This document shows, one piece after another, positions 35,454 to 46,419 of a DNA stretch of 64,000 nt. The stretch comes from Haloferax mediterranei ATCC 33500 (lineage in GTDB: Archaea > Halobacteriota > Halobacteria > Halobacteriales > Haloferacaceae): NCBI RefSeq assembly GCF_000306765.2, contig NC_017941.2:1798001-1862000 (forward strand). The letters run 5' to 3'. The notes beneath the pieces are model-generated. The model saw only the letters and a program-made list of their open reading frames with translations, was not told where the DNA came from and made no database searches. Position 1 is the first letter of the stretch. Every line of letters begins with the position of its first letter. Position numbers and translations under genes: made by a program.

Positions 35454-37526
35454 ATGACCGGCGAAATCGAAACACTCGCAGACCTGAGCAAGCACTACAA
35501 AGACTCAGTGCCCGCGGACCTCCGCGAGGCGAAGAGCTTCGAGTGGTACTTAGAAGAGGTCTACGCAAATCCGAAGATCGCTCGCAACGCCCACCAACGC
35601 GTGGCGGACATGTTCGACTATTACGGCACCCGTTACGACGAAGACGCGGGCGTCGTGGAGTACCTCATGGCCTCAGAAGACCCGCTCCACAACGGAGAGA
35701 ACGTCTTCTATGGTCGCGAAGTCCACGAGTCGATACACGAGTTCGTCAACAAGGTGAAATCCGGGGCTCGCGGTCTCGGCCCCGAAAAGCGTATCAAACT
35801 CCTCTTGGGTCCCGTTGGCTCGGGGAAGTCGCACTTCGACTGGCTCTCCCGACGGTACTTCGAAGACTACACGATGCGCGACGAGGGGCGGATGTACACC
35901 TTCCGCTGGTCGAACCTCGGCGATGTCATCCGTGATCAGGACCCGGCCGACGACGTGGTCACATCACCGATGAATCAGGACCCGCTCGTATTGCTCCCGC
36001 AAGAACAGCGCGACATGGTCATCGAGCAACTGAACAAGAACCTCGATGCACCGTACACCATCCGGAACGACCAGGCGCTCGACCCCGCCTCCGAGTTCTA
36101 CATGGACCGTCTGCTCGCGCACTACGACGACGACCTGGAGTCCGTCTTAGAGAACCACATCGAAATCATTCGACTCGTCGCCTCCGAGAACAAGCGGCAG
36201 TGTATCGAGACGTTCGAGCCGAAGGACAAGAAAAACCAAGACGAGACGGAACTGACCGGCGATGTCAACTACTCGAAACTCGCGGTCTACGGCGAATCCG
36301 ACCCGCGTGCGTTCGACTACGCCGGGGCGTTCTGTAACGCCAACCGGGGTATCTTCTCCGGCGAGGAACTGCTGAAACTCCAGCGCGAGTTCCTCTATGA
36401 CTTCCTGCACGCCTCGCAGGAACAGACGATTAAGCCGAAGAACAACCCGCGTATCGACATCGACCAGGTCATCGTCGGGCGGACGAACATGCCCGAGTAC
36501 CGCGAGAAGAAAGGCGACGAGAAGATGGAGGCGTTCAACGACCGGACGAAACGCATCGACTTCCCGTACGTCCTCGAATACGAACAGGAAGCCGAAATCT
36601 ACCGGAAGATGCTCCGGAACGCCGACGTGCCCGACATCCACGTCGAACCGCACACCCTGGAGATGTCCGGGTTGTTCGGCGTCCTCACACGAATCGTCGA
36701 ACCCGACTCGGATACCATCTCGCTCGTCCAGAAGGCCAAGGCCTACAACGGTGAGTTAGACGATGGCGATGATGTTGACGTGCGGAAACTCCGCGAAGAG
36801 GGCGAATCCAAGGCCGATATCGCCGAGGGGATGGACGGCGTCTCCGCCCGGTTCATCGGCGACGAAATCGCCGAGGCAATCATGGACGCGACCCACCGTG
36901 ACAAGAAGTACCTCTCGCCGCTTTCGTCCTTTACCCACCTCGGAGAGAACTTGGAGACCCACGGGTCGATTCCCGAAGAGAGCCTCGAACAGTACCACCG
37001 CTTCCTCGAGATGGTCCGCGAGGAGTACAAAGAACGCGCCATCGAGGACGTGCGCCACGCTCTCGCCTACGATATCGACGAGATTCAAAGGCAGGGCGAG
37101 AAGTACATGGACCACGTCATGGCCTACATCGACGACGCGACGGTCGAAGACGAACTGACGGGCCGCGACCAGGACCCAGACGAGAAATTCCTCCGCGCCG
37201 TCGAAGAAAAGCTCAACATCCCCGAGGACCGCAAGGAAGACTTCCGTCAGGAGGTCTCCAACTGGGTCTCGCGCCGCGCACGCGAAGGAACGTCGTTCAA
37301 CCCGCAGGACAACGACCGACTCCGCCGCGCGCTCGAGCGCAAACTCTGGGAGGACAAGAAACACAACATCAACTTCTCGGCGCTCGTGAGCGCGAACGAA
37401 CTGGACGACGACGAACGCAACTCGTGGATTGACGCACTCGTCGACCAGGGCTACTCGCGTGACGGTGCCCGGGAGGTGCTCGAGTTCGCCGGTGCGGAGG
37501 TGGCCAAGAGCGAACTCGAAGGGTGA
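35454..37526 (+). CDS. prkA1: PrkA-type serine protein kinase / AAA+ protein (first)
   Basis: The product has 690 residues, the usual PrkA length. The N-terminal AAA domain has its P-loop at 119-126 (GPVGSGKS), and the family-specific start DLSKHYKDSVPADLREAKSFEWYLEEV is present in two segments of that region. A C-terminal kinase-like PrkA domain follows. In bacteria PrkA (YeaG) works with YeaH and SpoVR in starvation and stress responses. Its kinase activity is debated, and Lon-like protease activity has been proposed. The next gene starts 2 bases after the stop. Confidence 0.93.
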   Translation: MTGEIETLADLSKHYKDSVPADLREAKSFEWYLEEVYANPKIARNAHQRVADMFDYYGTRYDEDAGVVEYLMASEDPLHNGENVFYGREVHESIHEFVNKVKSGARGLGPEKRIKLLLGPVGSGKSHFDWLSRRYFEDYTMRDEGRMYTFRWSNLGDVIRDQDPADDVVTSPMNQDPLVLLPQEQRDMVIEQLNKNLDAPYTIRNDQALDPASEFYMDRLLAHYDDDLESVLENHIEIIRLVASENKRQCIETFEPKDKKNQDETELTGDVNYSKLAVYGESDPRAFDYAGAFCNANRGIFSGEELLKLQREFLYDFLHASQEQTIKPKNNPRIDIDQVIVGRTNMPEYREKKGDEKMEAFNDRTKRIDFPYVLEYEQEAEIYRKMLRNADVPDIHVEPHTLEMSGLFGVLTRIVEPDSDTISLVQKAKAYNGELDDGDDVDVRKLREEGESKADIAEGMDGVSARFIGDEIAEAIMDATHRDKKYLSPLSSFTHLGENLETHGSIPEESLEQYHRFLEMVREEYKERAIEDVRHALAYDIDEIQRQGEKYMDHVMAYIDDATVEDELTGRDQDPDEKFLRAVEEKLNIPEDRKEDFRQEVSNWVSRRAREGTSFNPQDNDRLRRALERKLWEDKKHNINFSALVSANELDDDERNSWIDALVDQGYSRDGAREVLEFAGAEVAKSELEG

Positions 37527-37528
37527 CC

Positions 37529-39802
37529 ATGCGAGATTACATCCGCGACGCTGACGAGGCGCTTCGTGGTACCTACGAGGAGCCGATGAGCCTCGCCGAG
37601 TACGTCGAATCGGCGTTCGAATCACCCTCTATCGCGTCGCACGCGTCGAAGTACCTGCTCGAAGCCATCGAGTCGATGGGAACCCGGCAGGTCGTCGAAC
37701 AGGGCGAAGAAAAAGAGCGGTACCGCTTCTTCGACGACCCCGCAAACGACGGTGAGCACGCGATTCTCGGCAACACAGACGTGCTCAACGCCTTCGTCGA
37801 CGACCTCAGAACCATCGCCGCCGACCGCGGGAAGGCTGAGAAAATCGTCTGGTTCGATGGGCCGACTGCGACCGGCAAGTCCGAGTTGAAACGCTGTCTG
37901 ATAAACGGGCTCCGGGAGTACTCGAAGACCGACGCCGGGCGGCGCTACACTGTCGAGTGGAACGTCGCGAACGCCGAAGACACGCGGGGTCTCTCCTACG
38001 GAGGCGAAGTCGACGCCGACGACGAGGACTGGTACGAGAGTCCAGTTCAGTCGCACCCGCTTTCGGTCTTCCCCAGCAACGTTCGAAGGCAACTCCTCAG
38101 AGACCTCAACCGGGCGAACGGCGACCACATCCCCATCAGCGTGAACCAGGACCTCGACCCGTTCTGTCTCGAGGCGTACAACTACCTCGAAGAGGAGTTC
38201 CGCCGCGCCGGCAAGAACGAACTGTTCAGCACCGTCACGGACCCGAAACACCTCCGAGTGAAGAACTACGTCGTCGACGTGGGTCGCGGCATCGGCGTCC
38301 TCCACTCGGAAGACGACGGGACTCCCAAAGAGCGACTCGTCGGGTCGTGGATGCCGAGCATGCTTCGCGAACTGAACTCCCGCGGGCGCAAGAACCCGCA
38401 GGCGTTCAGTTTCGACGGCGTGCTCTCGCAAGGCAATGGGCTTCTCACCATCGTCGAAGACGCGGCCCAGCACGCCGACTTACTCCAGAAGCTGCTGAAC
38501 GTCCCCGACGAGGGGCACGTGAAACTGGACAAGGGAATCGGGATGGACATCGACACCCAGCTTGTCATCATCTCGAATCCGGACCTCGACGCCGAACTCG
38601 ACAAGTTCGCCGATAGAAACGGGCGCGACCCGCTGAAGGCGCTCAAGCGCCGACTCAATAAACACGAGTTCCGCTACCTGACGAACCTCTCGCTGGAGGC
38701 CGAACTCATCCGGCGCGAACTGACGAACGAGACGAGCGTCTGGACCGACGACCCCGAGGCGATGGCCGAGCGCGTCGCCGAAGCGGTCACACTGGACGTG
38801 CGGAAGGGTCCCGGGAAAGTCCAGGCCCGCGAACTCGCGCCGCACACCATCGAGGCGGCGGCGCTGTACAGCGTCGTGACGCGTCTGGACCCCGACGATA
38901 TCCCGCGCGACCCGGAACTCGAATTCGACCTCGTGGACAAGGCGTTGCTCTTCGACCGCGGCTACCTCCAAGTCGGCGACCAGCGACGCGAGGTGTCCGC
39001 GTTCGAGTTCATCGGCGACAGCGAGGGGACACACGGGATTCCCGTGACGTTCACTCGCGACGTCATCGCCGACCTGCTTCACGACCGCATCGACCGACGG
39101 CATCCTGACCTCGATGTCTCGTCAGTGGTGATGCCCGGAGACGTGCTCGACGAGATGGTCGGTGAGTTGCCCGACGCACCCGTGTTCTCCCGCGCGGAGG
39201 CCTCGGAGTACGAGGGACGCATCGACATGGTCGAAGACCACATCTTCGAGCAACAGGAAGCCGACGTGCTCGATGCGTTGCTCGCCGAGAAGGGCGTCGA
39301 GCGCGAGACGGTCGAAGAGTACGTCGAACACGTCTACGCGTGGGCCTCTGACGGGCAGTTAGAGACCGAACACGGGCTCGTCGACCCCGACCCGCTTCTC
39401 ATGAAGCTATTCGAGACCGAACACCTCGGCCGGTTTGCCCCCGCCGACTACGAGGGCAACGACCCCTCCGAGGAAGTCGAAACGTTCCGTCACGAGAAGG
39501 TCATCACCGCGCTCAACCGGTACGCGTGGGAGAACCGTGACGAGGGATTCACCGTCTCTGACGTGGACCTCACCGAGATTCCCGTCATTCGGACGGTGCT
39601 CGAAACGCACGACTGGGAGGACGTGCGTCGACTGTTCCCCGACCTCGAACCCCGCCAGTGGGATGACCCGCCAGCGAACACCGAGACGGCCCGGGTCAAA
39701 GACCGCACTATCGATGAGATGGTGAAACGCGGCTACACCACCGCGTCGGCCGAACTCACGAGCCGTGCCGTAATGAAGAGAGTGAGCCAGACATGGGACT
39801 GA
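37529..39802 (+). CDS. prkA2: PrkA-type serine protein kinase / AAA+ protein (second, diverged)
   Basis: The product is 757 residues from ATG 37529; a GTG at 37523 overlapping the previous stop is an alternative. The P-loop is GPTATGKS (111-118). The central AAA region resembles PrkA ([35 protein letters not shown]), but the C-terminal 250 residues differ from those of the first gene. This is a second, diverged PrkA in the same operon, so a hetero-oligomer is plausible. It overlaps the YeaH-like gene by 10 bases. Confidence 0.9.
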   Translation: MRDYIRDADEALRGTYEEPMSLAEYVESAFESPSIASHASKYLLEAIESMGTRQVVEQGEEKERYRFFDDPANDGEHAILGNTDVLNAFVDDLRTIAADRGKAEKIVWFDGPTATGKSELKRCLINGLREYSKTDAGRRYTVEWNVANAEDTRGLSYGGEVDADDEDWYESPVQSHPLSVFPSNVRRQLLRDLNRANGDHIPISVNQDLDPFCLEAYNYLEEEFRRAGKNELFSTVTDPKHLRVKNYVVDVGRGIGVLHSEDDGTPKERLVGSWMPSMLRELNSRGRKNPQAFSFDGVLSQGNGLLTIVEDAAQHADLLQKLLNVPDEGHVKLDKGIGMDIDTQLVIISNPDLDAELDKFADRNGRDPLKALKRRLNKHEFRYLTNLSLEAELIRRELTNETSVWTDDPEAMAERVAEAVTLDVRKGPGKVQARELAPHTIEAAALYSVVTRLDPDDIPRDPELEFDLVDKALLFDRGYLQVGDQRREVSAFEFIGDSEGTHGIPVTFTRDVIADLLHDRIDRRHPDLDVSSVVMPGDVLDEMVGELPDAPVFSRAEASEYEGRIDMVEDHIFEQQEADVLDALLAEKGVERETVEEYVEHVYAWASDGQLETEHGLVDPDPLLMKLFETEHLGRFAPADYEGNDPSEEVETFRHEKVITALNRYAWENRDEGFTVSDVDLTEIPVIRTVLETHDWEDVRRLFPDLEPRQWDDPPANTETARVKDRTIDEMVKRGYTTASAELTSRAVMKRVSQTWD

Positions 39803-41112
39803 GAGACGACCTCGAACGATTCCGCGAAGTGGGCGAAGAGCGCCGCGAAGACCTCAAGGAGTTCATCTCCTACGGTGACCTCGGAGCCTCCGGCTCGAAG
39901 GACATCAAGATTCCAATCAAAGTCGTCGACCTCCCGGAGTTCCAGTACGACCGCCTCGACATGGGCGGCGTCGGCCAAGGAAAAGGCGGGACGCCCGACG
40001 TCGGCCAACCCCTCGGCCAGCCACAACCCGAACCCGGCGAGGGCGACGAAGGCGAACCCGGGGAAGAGGGGGCCGAACACGAGTACTACGAGATGAACCC
40101 CGAACAGTTCGCCGAGGCGCTCGACGAAGAACTCGGTCTCGAGCTCGAACCGAAAGGGAAGGAAGTCATCGACGAAATCGAAGGCGACTTCACCGATATC
40201 ACCCGGAGCGGACCGCACAGCACGCTCGACTTCGAACGCCTGTTCAAAGAGGGTCTCAAGCGCAAACTCGCGATGGACTTCGACGAGGACTACGTCCGCG
40301 AGGCGATGAAGGTCGAGGGAACCTCAGCCAAAGAGGTCTACCACTGGTGCCGCGAGAACAACATCCTCGTCTCGATGGCGTGGATCGACGACGAGTGGGG
40401 CCGCATCCCCGACGAAGAACGTGGCACGTGGGAGTCCTTCGAGGAGATGGAAGCAAACGTCGAGCGGACCACGACCGTCCAGCGCATCCGGCGTGACGGA
40501 CTCAAGGAGATTCCGTTCCGCCGCGAGGACGAGCGCTACCGCCATCCCGAGATAATCGAGAAGAAGCGTTCGAACGTCGTGGTCGTGAACATCCGCGACG
40601 TGTCGGGGTCGATGCGCGAGACCAAGCGCGAACTCGTCGAGCGCACGTTTACGCCGCTCGATTGGTACCTCACGGGCAAGTACGACCACGCGGAGTTCGT
40701 CTACATCGCCCACGACGCGGAGGCGTGGGAAGTCGAACGCGACGAGTTCTTCGGCATCCGCTCGGGCGGCGGGACGCGAATCTCGTCAGCCTACGAGTTG
40801 ACGAAAGAAGTCTTGGACGAGCGCTACCCGTGGCGCGAGTGGAACCGCTACGTCTTCGCCGCCGGCGACTCCGAGAACTCCTCGAACGACACGAAAGAGC
40901 GGGTTATCCCGCTCATGGAGGAGATTGACGCCAACCTCCACGCCTACGTCGAGACGCAACCCGGCGGCACCGCAATCAACGCGACGCACGCCGAGGAAGT
41001 CGAGAAGAACCTCGGCGACGAAGGCAACGTCGTCGTCGCGTACGTCTCCCAGCCCGACGACGTAATCGACGCGATATACCGCATCCTCAGTACGGAGGCG
41101 ACAGCAGAATGA
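39793..41112 (+). CDS. YeaH/YhbH family protein with von Willebrand-like domain
   Basis: The product has 439 residues (DUF444). A Gly-, Pro- and Glu-rich linker spans about 59-97. The C-terminal domain carries a MIDAS-type metal site DVSGSM (269-274) and a later [13 protein letters not shown]. In bacteria the gene sits with prkA and spoVR, and the product is thought to act with them. It starts inside the end of prkA2 and its stop overlaps the next start (ATGA), so all four genes are translationally linked. Confidence 0.94.
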   Translation: MGLRDDLERFREVGEERREDLKEFISYGDLGASGSKDIKIPIKVVDLPEFQYDRLDMGGVGQGKGGTPDVGQPLGQPQPEPGEGDEGEPGEEGAEHEYYEMNPEQFAEALDEELGLELEPKGKEVIDEIEGDFTDITRSGPHSTLDFERLFKEGLKRKLAMDFDEDYVREAMKVEGTSAKEVYHWCRENNILVSMAWIDDEWGRIPDEERGTWESFEEMEANVERTTTVQRIRRDGLKEIPFRREDERYRHPEIIEKKRSNVVVVNIRDVSGSMRETKRELVERTFTPLDWYLTGKYDHAEFVYIAHDAEAWEVERDEFFGIRSGGGTRISSAYELTKEVLDERYPWREWNRYVFAAGDSENSSNDTKERVIPLMEEIDANLHAYVETQPGGTAINATHAEEVEKNLGDEGNVVVAYVSQPDDVIDAIYRILSTEATAE

Positions 41113-43118
41113 GCTTTAGACGACACCGCAGAGACGCACAGAGAGAAGCCGCTCAACTGGACGAACCCGTCCGAGAAGCGGGCGAACTCGCCCGCAAACT
41201 CGGGCTGGACCCATACCCGGTGAACTACTGGGTCGTCAACTACGACGAAATGAATCAGCTCATCGCCTACGGCGGGTTCCAGGAGCGCTACCCGCACTGG
41301 CGGTGGGGAATGACCTACGACCGCCAGCGAAAGTCCGACCAGTTCGGCATGGGCAAGGCGTTCGAAATCGTCAACAACGACGACCCGGCGAACGCCTTCC
41401 TACAGGAGTCGAACTCGCTCGCCGACCAGAAGGCCGTCATTACCCACGTCGAGGCGCACTCCGACTTCTTCAAGAACAACCAGTGGTTCAGGCTGTTCTC
41501 CGACGATGGGCAGTTCGCCGCCGCCGCGATGCTGGAACAGCACGCACAGGCCATCGAACGCTACGTCCAAAATCCGGACGTGAGCCGCGACGAGGTCGAG
41601 AAGTTCATCGATGCCGTGCTCTGTCTCGAAGACACCATCGACCAACACCGGTCGATTCGAGAGGCGGCTGCCGACACGGATAGTCGTATCCCCGAAGACA
41701 TCAGGGCACAACTCGACAGCCTCGACATCTCCGACGACGTTCGCCGCGAAGTGTTCGACGAGGAGTGGCTCGAAGGCGTCGAAGAGGCCGAGCGCGAGGC
41801 CGCCAAACTCACCAAGCCCAGAAAGGACGTACTCGCATACATCCGTGAACACGGGATGCGGTACGACGATGAGACGGAGAAAGCAGAGGAGATGGAGCCG
41901 TGGCAGAAGGATGTCCTCGACATGCTCCGCGAGGAGTCGTACTACTTCGCCGCCCAGAAGATGACGAAGGTGATGAACGAGGGTTGGGCCGCCTACTGGG
42001 AGTCGCTCATGATGGGCGACGAGCACTTCGCGGGCACGGACGAGTTCATCACGTACGCGGACCACCAGGCCCGCGTCCTCGGGTCGCCCGGTCTCAACCC
42101 GTACAAACTGGGGAAGGAACTCTGGGAGTACATCGAGAACACGACGAACCGTGCGGCGGTCGCCGACAAACTCCTCCGCGTGAAAGGAATCACGTGGCGG
42201 AACTTCCACGACATGGTCGACTTCGAGGAGGTACAACAGCTCCTGCGTACTGACCCTGCTATCGACGGCATCCACGCAGACGCTGTCGACGACCTCGCCG
42301 ACCTCAGTGAAGACGACCCGCGAGTTGACCACGAAGTGCTCGACAGGGCGCTTTCGGGTGACGACACCCTCGACTTGGAGCGCTACCCGTGGAAGCTACT
42401 CACCTACGAGGGACTCGCCGAGCGCCATTACTCGCTCATCAAACCCCAGAACCGTGGGTTCCTTCGTCGCATTCGCCGTTCTGAACTCGAACAGCTGTCG
42501 CGGTACATGTTCGACGACGACCAGTACGACAGCATCGAGGAGGCGGTTGCTGACGTGGACAAGACCACCGGTTGGGACCGGATGCGCGAGATTCGAGAGA
42601 GCCACAACGACGTGACGTTCCTCGATGCGTTCCTCACCGAGGAGTTCGTCCGCGACAACCACTACTTCGCCTACGAGTACTCGCGGTCGTCACAGCAGTT
42701 CCGCGTCTCATCGTCCGAATACGAAGACGTAAAGAAGAAACTGCTGTTCCAGTTCACGAACTTCGGCAAGCCAACCATCGCCGTCTACGACGGGAACTTC
42801 GATAACCGCGGGGAACTGCTCCTCGGCCACCAGTACAACGGCGTCATCCTCGACAAGAAGCAAGCAAAGGGTGTACTGGAGCGGGTCTACCACCTGTGGG
42901 GTCGCCCGGTCAACCTGATGACTATCATCAAGGAGTTCGACGACCACGAAATCGAGGTCGCCCGTCGGCGCGGGCGTGAGCCGACGCCGGTCGAACGGGC
43001 GATTCGCATCCGGTACGACGGAGACGAATTCGAGGAACACGACCTCGATTCGGACCTCGAAGAACGCATCGCAGCCAGTGACATCGACTATGACACCAAG
43101 CCTGATGACTGGCTCTAA
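41109..43118 (+). CDS. spoVR: SpoVR family protein
   Basis: The product has 669 residues. SpoVR features include the N-terminal [20 protein letters not shown] region, [16 protein letters not shown] and [10 protein letters not shown]. These are rich in His, Glu and Trp and consistent with a metal-bound helical core. The first half is about 500 residues and the last 170 form a smaller domain ([18 protein letters not shown]). The function is unknown; in Bacillus it affects spore cortex and in enteric bacteria it is a stress gene. It is the last gene of the prkA operon. Confidence 0.94.
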   Translation: MSFRRHRRDAQREAAQLDEPVREAGELARKLGLDPYPVNYWVVNYDEMNQLIAYGGFQERYPHWRWGMTYDRQRKSDQFGMGKAFEIVNNDDPANAFLQESNSLADQKAVITHVEAHSDFFKNNQWFRLFSDDGQFAAAAMLEQHAQAIERYVQNPDVSRDEVEKFIDAVLCLEDTIDQHRSIREAAADTDSRIPEDIRAQLDSLDISDDVRREVFDEEWLEGVEEAEREAAKLTKPRKDVLAYIREHGMRYDDETEKAEEMEPWQKDVLDMLREESYYFAAQKMTKVMNEGWAAYWESLMMGDEHFAGTDEFITYADHQARVLGSPGLNPYKLGKELWEYIENTTNRAAVADKLLRVKGITWRNFHDMVDFEEVQQLLRTDPAIDGIHADAVDDLADLSEDDPRVDHEVLDRALSGDDTLDLERYPWKLLTYEGLAERHYSLIKPQNRGFLRRIRRSELEQLSRYMFDDDQYDSIEEAVADVDKTTGWDRMREIRESHNDVTFLDAFLTEEFVRDNHYFAYEYSRSSQQFRVSSSEYEDVKKKLLFQFTNFGKPTIAVYDGNFDNRGELLLGHQYNGVILDKKQAKGVLERVYHLWGRPVNLMTIIKEFDDHEIEVARRRGREPTPVERAIRIRYDGDEFEEHDLDSDLEERIAASDIDYDTKPDDWL

Positions 43119-43126
43119 ACGAAGCG

Positions 43127-43675
43127 ATGGGCATTTCTGACCGTCTCATCGGGAGGGTAGATGATGACCCGACCGAGGGAACGATTGACGAGGCAGATAT
43201 CCACGACGTGCTCCGAAACGAGCGTCGGCGACTCACTCTCGAACAACTCCGCGACAGCGATGGTACGGAGTCGGTCGGCGACCTCGCCGAACACATCGCG
43301 GAAGTGGAGTCCGGCGAGTCACCACCGCCGAAGAACGTCAGACAGAGTGTCTATATCTCGCTACACCAGACACATCTCCCGAAACTCGACACGCTCCACA
43401 TCGTCGCGTATGATTCGACGGCGAAGGTCGTCTCGCTCGGGACGTGCGCCACCGAACTCGACCCGTATTTTGACGACGGCGACGAGGGAACGACACCGTT
43501 CGCAGTGCTCTCGTTTACAACCTGCCTCGCCGGACTAGCGCTCCTCTTCGCCGGGTGGATGGGGATGCCCGTTATCGCCGGCGTCGACCCGCGTTTCGTC
43601 GCCATCGTCACACTCCTCGCCGTTGCGCTCGTCAGCGGTGCTGAACTCGGGTTGCGGACGCAGAATCGGACCTAA
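43127..43675 (+). CDS. Winged-helix membrane protein (DUF7344-like)
   Basis: The product has 182 residues. The N-terminal winged helix (DVLRNERRRLTLEQLRDSDGT to about 105) matches the haloarchaeal DUF7344 type seen in putative regulators. Two C-terminal membrane helices span about 125-175. A membrane-anchored regulator is the natural reading. It begins 8 bases after the spoVR stop and is almost certainly part of that operon, which ties the prkA system to a possible membrane signal. Confidence 0.78.
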   Translation: MGISDRLIGRVDDDPTEGTIDEADIHDVLRNERRRLTLEQLRDSDGTESVGDLAEHIAEVESGESPPPKNVRQSVYISLHQTHLPKLDTLHIVAYDSTAKVVSLGTCATELDPYFDDGDEGTTPFAVLSFTTCLAGLALLFAGWMGMPVIAGVDPRFVAIVTLLAVALVSGAELGLRTQNRT

Positions 43676-43709
43676 ACCGCGGTCGAACTGTAGTCGTACC
43701 GGGTCACGC

Positions 43710-44138
43710 TCAGATACCCCACGCATCGTCTGTCCCACCAGCGCGGGCGACGGCAACCGAAAGCAGGGTCACGAGCGAGAATGCGATGAGCGAGAGTCGC
43801 GGGATAGTCAACAACCCACCGAGCATCGGGTACTGGATGGACGTACACGGCCCGCCGACGGTACAGGTCGCACCCGGCGCGACTTGCAGATAGGTGTGAT
43901 ATCCAGCGAGTGCAACCCCGCCGAGCGAAAGCGGGAGGATAGTCTTCCACACATCCGCCCGGTCTTCAACGGCGGCCACTCCGAGAACCACGACAAGGGG
44001 GTACATCAGAATGCGTTGGTACCAACAAAGGTCACAAGGTGTCAGTCCCAGTCCGAGACTGAAGTAGAGACTGCCCGTCGTTGCCGCGAGTGCGACGAGT
44101 GTTCCCACAGTCAGCAGCGCTCGCGTCGTGTCGCTCAT
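43710..44138 (-). CDS. DsbB/BdbC-type disulfide oxidoreductase
   Basis: The product has 142 residues with four membrane helices. The first cysteine pair is CDLC (C35, C38), the second external pair is C92 and C98 in TCTVGGPCTS. The length and spacing fit short BdbC-like DsbB proteins, which pass electrons from a thioredoxin-like partner to quinone. No DsbA-type gene is adjacent. It converges with the membrane winged-helix gene. Confidence 0.9.
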   Translation of the reverse strand: MSDTTRALLTVGTLVALAATTGSLYFSLGLGLTPCDLCWYQRILMYPLVVVLGVAAVEDRADVWKTILPLSLGGVALAGYHTYLQVAPGATCTVGGPCTSIQYPMLGGLLTIPRLSLIAFSLVTLLSVAVARAGGTDDAWGI

Positions 44139-44441
44139 GTCGTTACGCCCCTCCTCTCGGCGGTTCGGTCGTCTCAGTTGTTTGCACTCGGCTCACTGTC
44201 GATTCGTCCTCATCTCCGGACTTCGGGCAACGATTCATCCTGGAGTCAGTCTTTCCGAACGATAGACGCCGGTATACCTGAAGCCATCGGCTGTGGTGAT
44301 TTCGAGGAGTGGCCCTCGCCACACCGGGGGACGACCGGCGGGCGAATCTTCGGGGCCGCTCGGTAACAAAATGGTATGCACCGAACCAGTGCAACTTGAT
44401 TGGTGTGACACGATGTAATCAATGTTGTGCCGGTGGCGCGG
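44139..44441. other. Gap with no recognisable gene
   Basis: About 300 bases lie between dsbB and the MgtC/DUF4010 gene on the same strand. No frame has haloarchaeal coding character and no strong fold or TATA box is obvious apart from short GC palindromes. Confidence 0.5.
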
Positions 44442-45812
44442 TTACGGACGAAACAGGACGAGGATACCGCCGAGGATACCACTGGTGACGAGAAGTGCAC
44501 TCTTCCGAGCGACCGGTGCGAGAAGTTCGCGGTCGATACTCGCAGCGAGGAGAACCTTCACGAGGATACTCGCGGCAGTCCCTGCCAGCACTCCAATGAC
44601 GGCGGTCGAACTCTCGATTTGGCCGCCACTGTAGAGGGTAACTGCAGTCGTCACGACTGACCCACTCGAAACTAGCCCCCCGAGGAAACTGGTCACGACG
44701 AACCCTGTCGCGCCGAAGTACTGCTGTGCCGCCGCGGAGACCAGAAGCACCACGAGGAAGAAGACGCCGAACCGGAGGGCGCTTTCGAGACTAAACGGCG
44801 ACTCGAAGGCTACGTCGAGGTCGACGCCCCACTCCCGGGAGTGCAGTGCGTAGCTGACACCGACGAGCGCGACGAGTCCGAGGGGGACGCCGACTTCCCA
44901 CGCGATATCGGGGACGAACACGACGATGAGAGCGAGGTTCCGGACGGCCATCGCGGCGTCGGCCATCAGAATCGCGCCGACGGCGAGCGGCCGAATCGAC
45001 GGATTTCGTCTCGCCCGCCCCGAGATTTCGCCGATGACGGCGGTCGAGTTGACGAGTCCGCCGAAGAAGCCGGTGATTGCGATGCCTCGCTCTCCGTACC
45101 GCCTGATGATGACGTAGTTGAGAAAGCCGATGGCGCTCACGGCCACGACGAGAAGCCAGACCGTCTGCGGACTGACTGCATTCCACGGCCCAATTGGTCC
45201 CTCCGGAAGCAAGGGGAAGACGACGAACGCGATGATGGCCAACTCGATTGCGCTCCGGACTTCGTCCGAGGTCAATCGGTGTGCGAATCCGTGGAGTTCC
45301 CGCCGGAGCACCAACAGGAGCGACGACGTGAGTGCGACGACGACGCCCTCGATGAGGTAGCCGCTCACCACCGCAGCACCGACCGCGTAGGCGACGAGAA
45401 GCGACGTCGACGTGGTAAGCGATAGACTCGCTTCTTTGTCGCCGGTTCTTTCCGAGTCGTCCGTCTCAAGGAGACCCGTTTCCGTTCCGAAGTTGTCTGC
45501 CTCGGAGTCGTCCGCCTCGGAATCATCATCAGAATCTTCCCTCCCGAAATCGCCGTGCGCCACGCTTCGTTCGACGATACCACGACCCCCGAGGAGCACC
45601 GCCTGCACGACCACCAGCACCCCGCCGATTGCGAGGAGAGTGTCGCTCCCAATGGCCACCGCAACGCCGCCGAGGAGACTCGTCAGTGTGAACGTCCGCA
45701 TTCCGGCGCTCTTTCTCGACCGCTCGCGTTCCAACCCGAGGAACATTCCGAGCGCCGCTGCGAGGAACAACCGGGCGACGATGGGGTCGATTGACTCGAA
45801 TACCCCCTGCAT
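44442..45812 (-). CDS. MgtC/SapB and DUF4010 family membrane protein
   Basis: The product is 456 residues from ATG 45812 (a GTG lies just before). The N-terminal MgtC-like part has LGMFLGLERERSRKSAGMRTF, the MgtC signature. A long acidic loop spans about 85-125. DUF4010 (about 185-455) shows GFFGGLVNSTAVIGEIS and a second similar FLGGLVSSGSVVT. About twelve helices are predicted. The family is linked to Mg2+ or other ion homeostasis, not proven. A palindrome TGACA/TGTCA lies upstream. Confidence 0.88.
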   Translation of the reverse strand: MQGVFESIDPIVARLFLAAALGMFLGLERERSRKSAGMRTFTLTSLLGGVAVAIGSDTLLAIGGVLVVVQAVLLGGRGIVERSVAHGDFGREDSDDDSEADDSEADNFGTETGLLETDDSERTGDKEASLSLTTSTSLLVAYAVGAAVVSGYLIEGVVVALTSSLLLVLRRELHGFAHRLTSDEVRSAIELAIIAFVVFPLLPEGPIGPWNAVSPQTVWLLVVAVSAIGFLNYVIIRRYGERGIAITGFFGGLVNSTAVIGEISGRARRNPSIRPLAVGAILMADAAMAVRNLALIVVFVPDIAWEVGVPLGLVALVGVSYALHSREWGVDLDVAFESPFSLESALRFGVFFLVVLLVSAAAQQYFGATGFVVTSFLGGLVSSGSVVTTAVTLYSGGQIESSTAVIGVLAGTAASILVKVLLAASIDRELLAPVARKSALLVTSGILGGILVLFRP

Positions 45813-45867
45813 CACGACACGTCCGGGGAACGAACTCGCGGGTGGCTACGGTGGGCCATACTATGTA

Positions 45868-45882
45868 TGACATTTGTTGTCA
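45868..45882. promoter_or_regulatory. Palindrome in the promoter of the MgtC/DUF4010 gene
   Basis: TGACATTTGTTGTCA has arms TGACA and TGTCA. It sits just downstream of a TATA-like tttttatcc (minus strand, near 45886-45894), a position where a bound protein would block transcription. Confidence 0.35.
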
Positions 45883-46073
45883 CAGGATAAAAAGACGAAC
45901 CCGGTTACGGGGTTGGGGTTTGGATTGCTCGTAGCTGTGTTTGGGAGGAGGTTGAATGTCGTGTTGGGTTCTGTCATACCCTCTTTGCTCGCATGAACGT
46001 TGCCCCCTGTCTCGCGTACACAACTTCACAGTCCGAGTGACACGCACAGCGGTCGCTTGGAAGGTAGTTCAGT

Positions 46074-46096
46074 AGAGAAATGCTCGGTCAGGGATT
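46074..46096 (-). repeat. Partial copy of the tRNA-Glu 3' end
   Basis: These 23 bases are identical to 46252-46274 and contain the last 16 bases of tRNA-Glu plus its immediate flank, offset by 178 bases. The anticodon and D arms are absent. Confidence 0.75.
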
Positions 46097-46139
46097 GTGA
46101 ACTCCGTGAGACGCTCGTCTCGCGTGCTCACGCTCACTT

Positions 46140-46188
46140 CGTTCGCGTGAACCTCACTCGCAGCGAAGCTGCTCGCTGGTTCAAATCC
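46140..46188. repeat. tRNA-flank hairpin repeat, copy 2
   Basis: It shares gttcgcgtgaacctcactcg and tgctcgctggttc with the copy at 30524-30576. The central hairpin here is GCAGC/GCTGC around GAA instead of GCAACGC/GCGTTGC around TTC, so the stem is kept while its sequence changes. Confidence 0.65.
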
Positions 46189-46258
46189 CCTGTCTCGCAT
46201 ACACTCTCACAGAACCGAGAGACACAGAGGTCTCTCGAAGGTTAGTGTTCGAGAGAAA

Positions 46259-46333
<75 letters not shown>

Positions 46334-46419
46334 TTCTGCATTCACGAGTGGTAGTTGGATTATTTTAAGGGTTGCGTTCCGAGTCGAGTGAGTGAGAGGA
46401 ACCCACTCACGATGAGTGG

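Larger units (their letters stand above)
45883..46258. other. Region of decayed repeats beside tRNA-Glu
   Basis: No gene is seen. The part from 46004 to 46258 is an imperfect direct duplication: cccctgtctcgc at 46005 and 46187, and a 23-base exact repeat at 46074-46096 and 46252-46274 that reaches into tRNA-Glu. Between them lies the second copy of the hairpin repeat (46140-46188). Confidence 0.6.

Noticed and set aside
44143..44394. An 83-codon minus-strand frame between dsbB and the MgtC/DUF4010 gene
   Set aside because: It is basic, lacks acidic residues typical of this organism and has no promoter or ribosome-binding site.
46079..46200. A second tRNA-Glu gene
   Set aside because: The acceptor end matches but the anticodon and D arms are missing.
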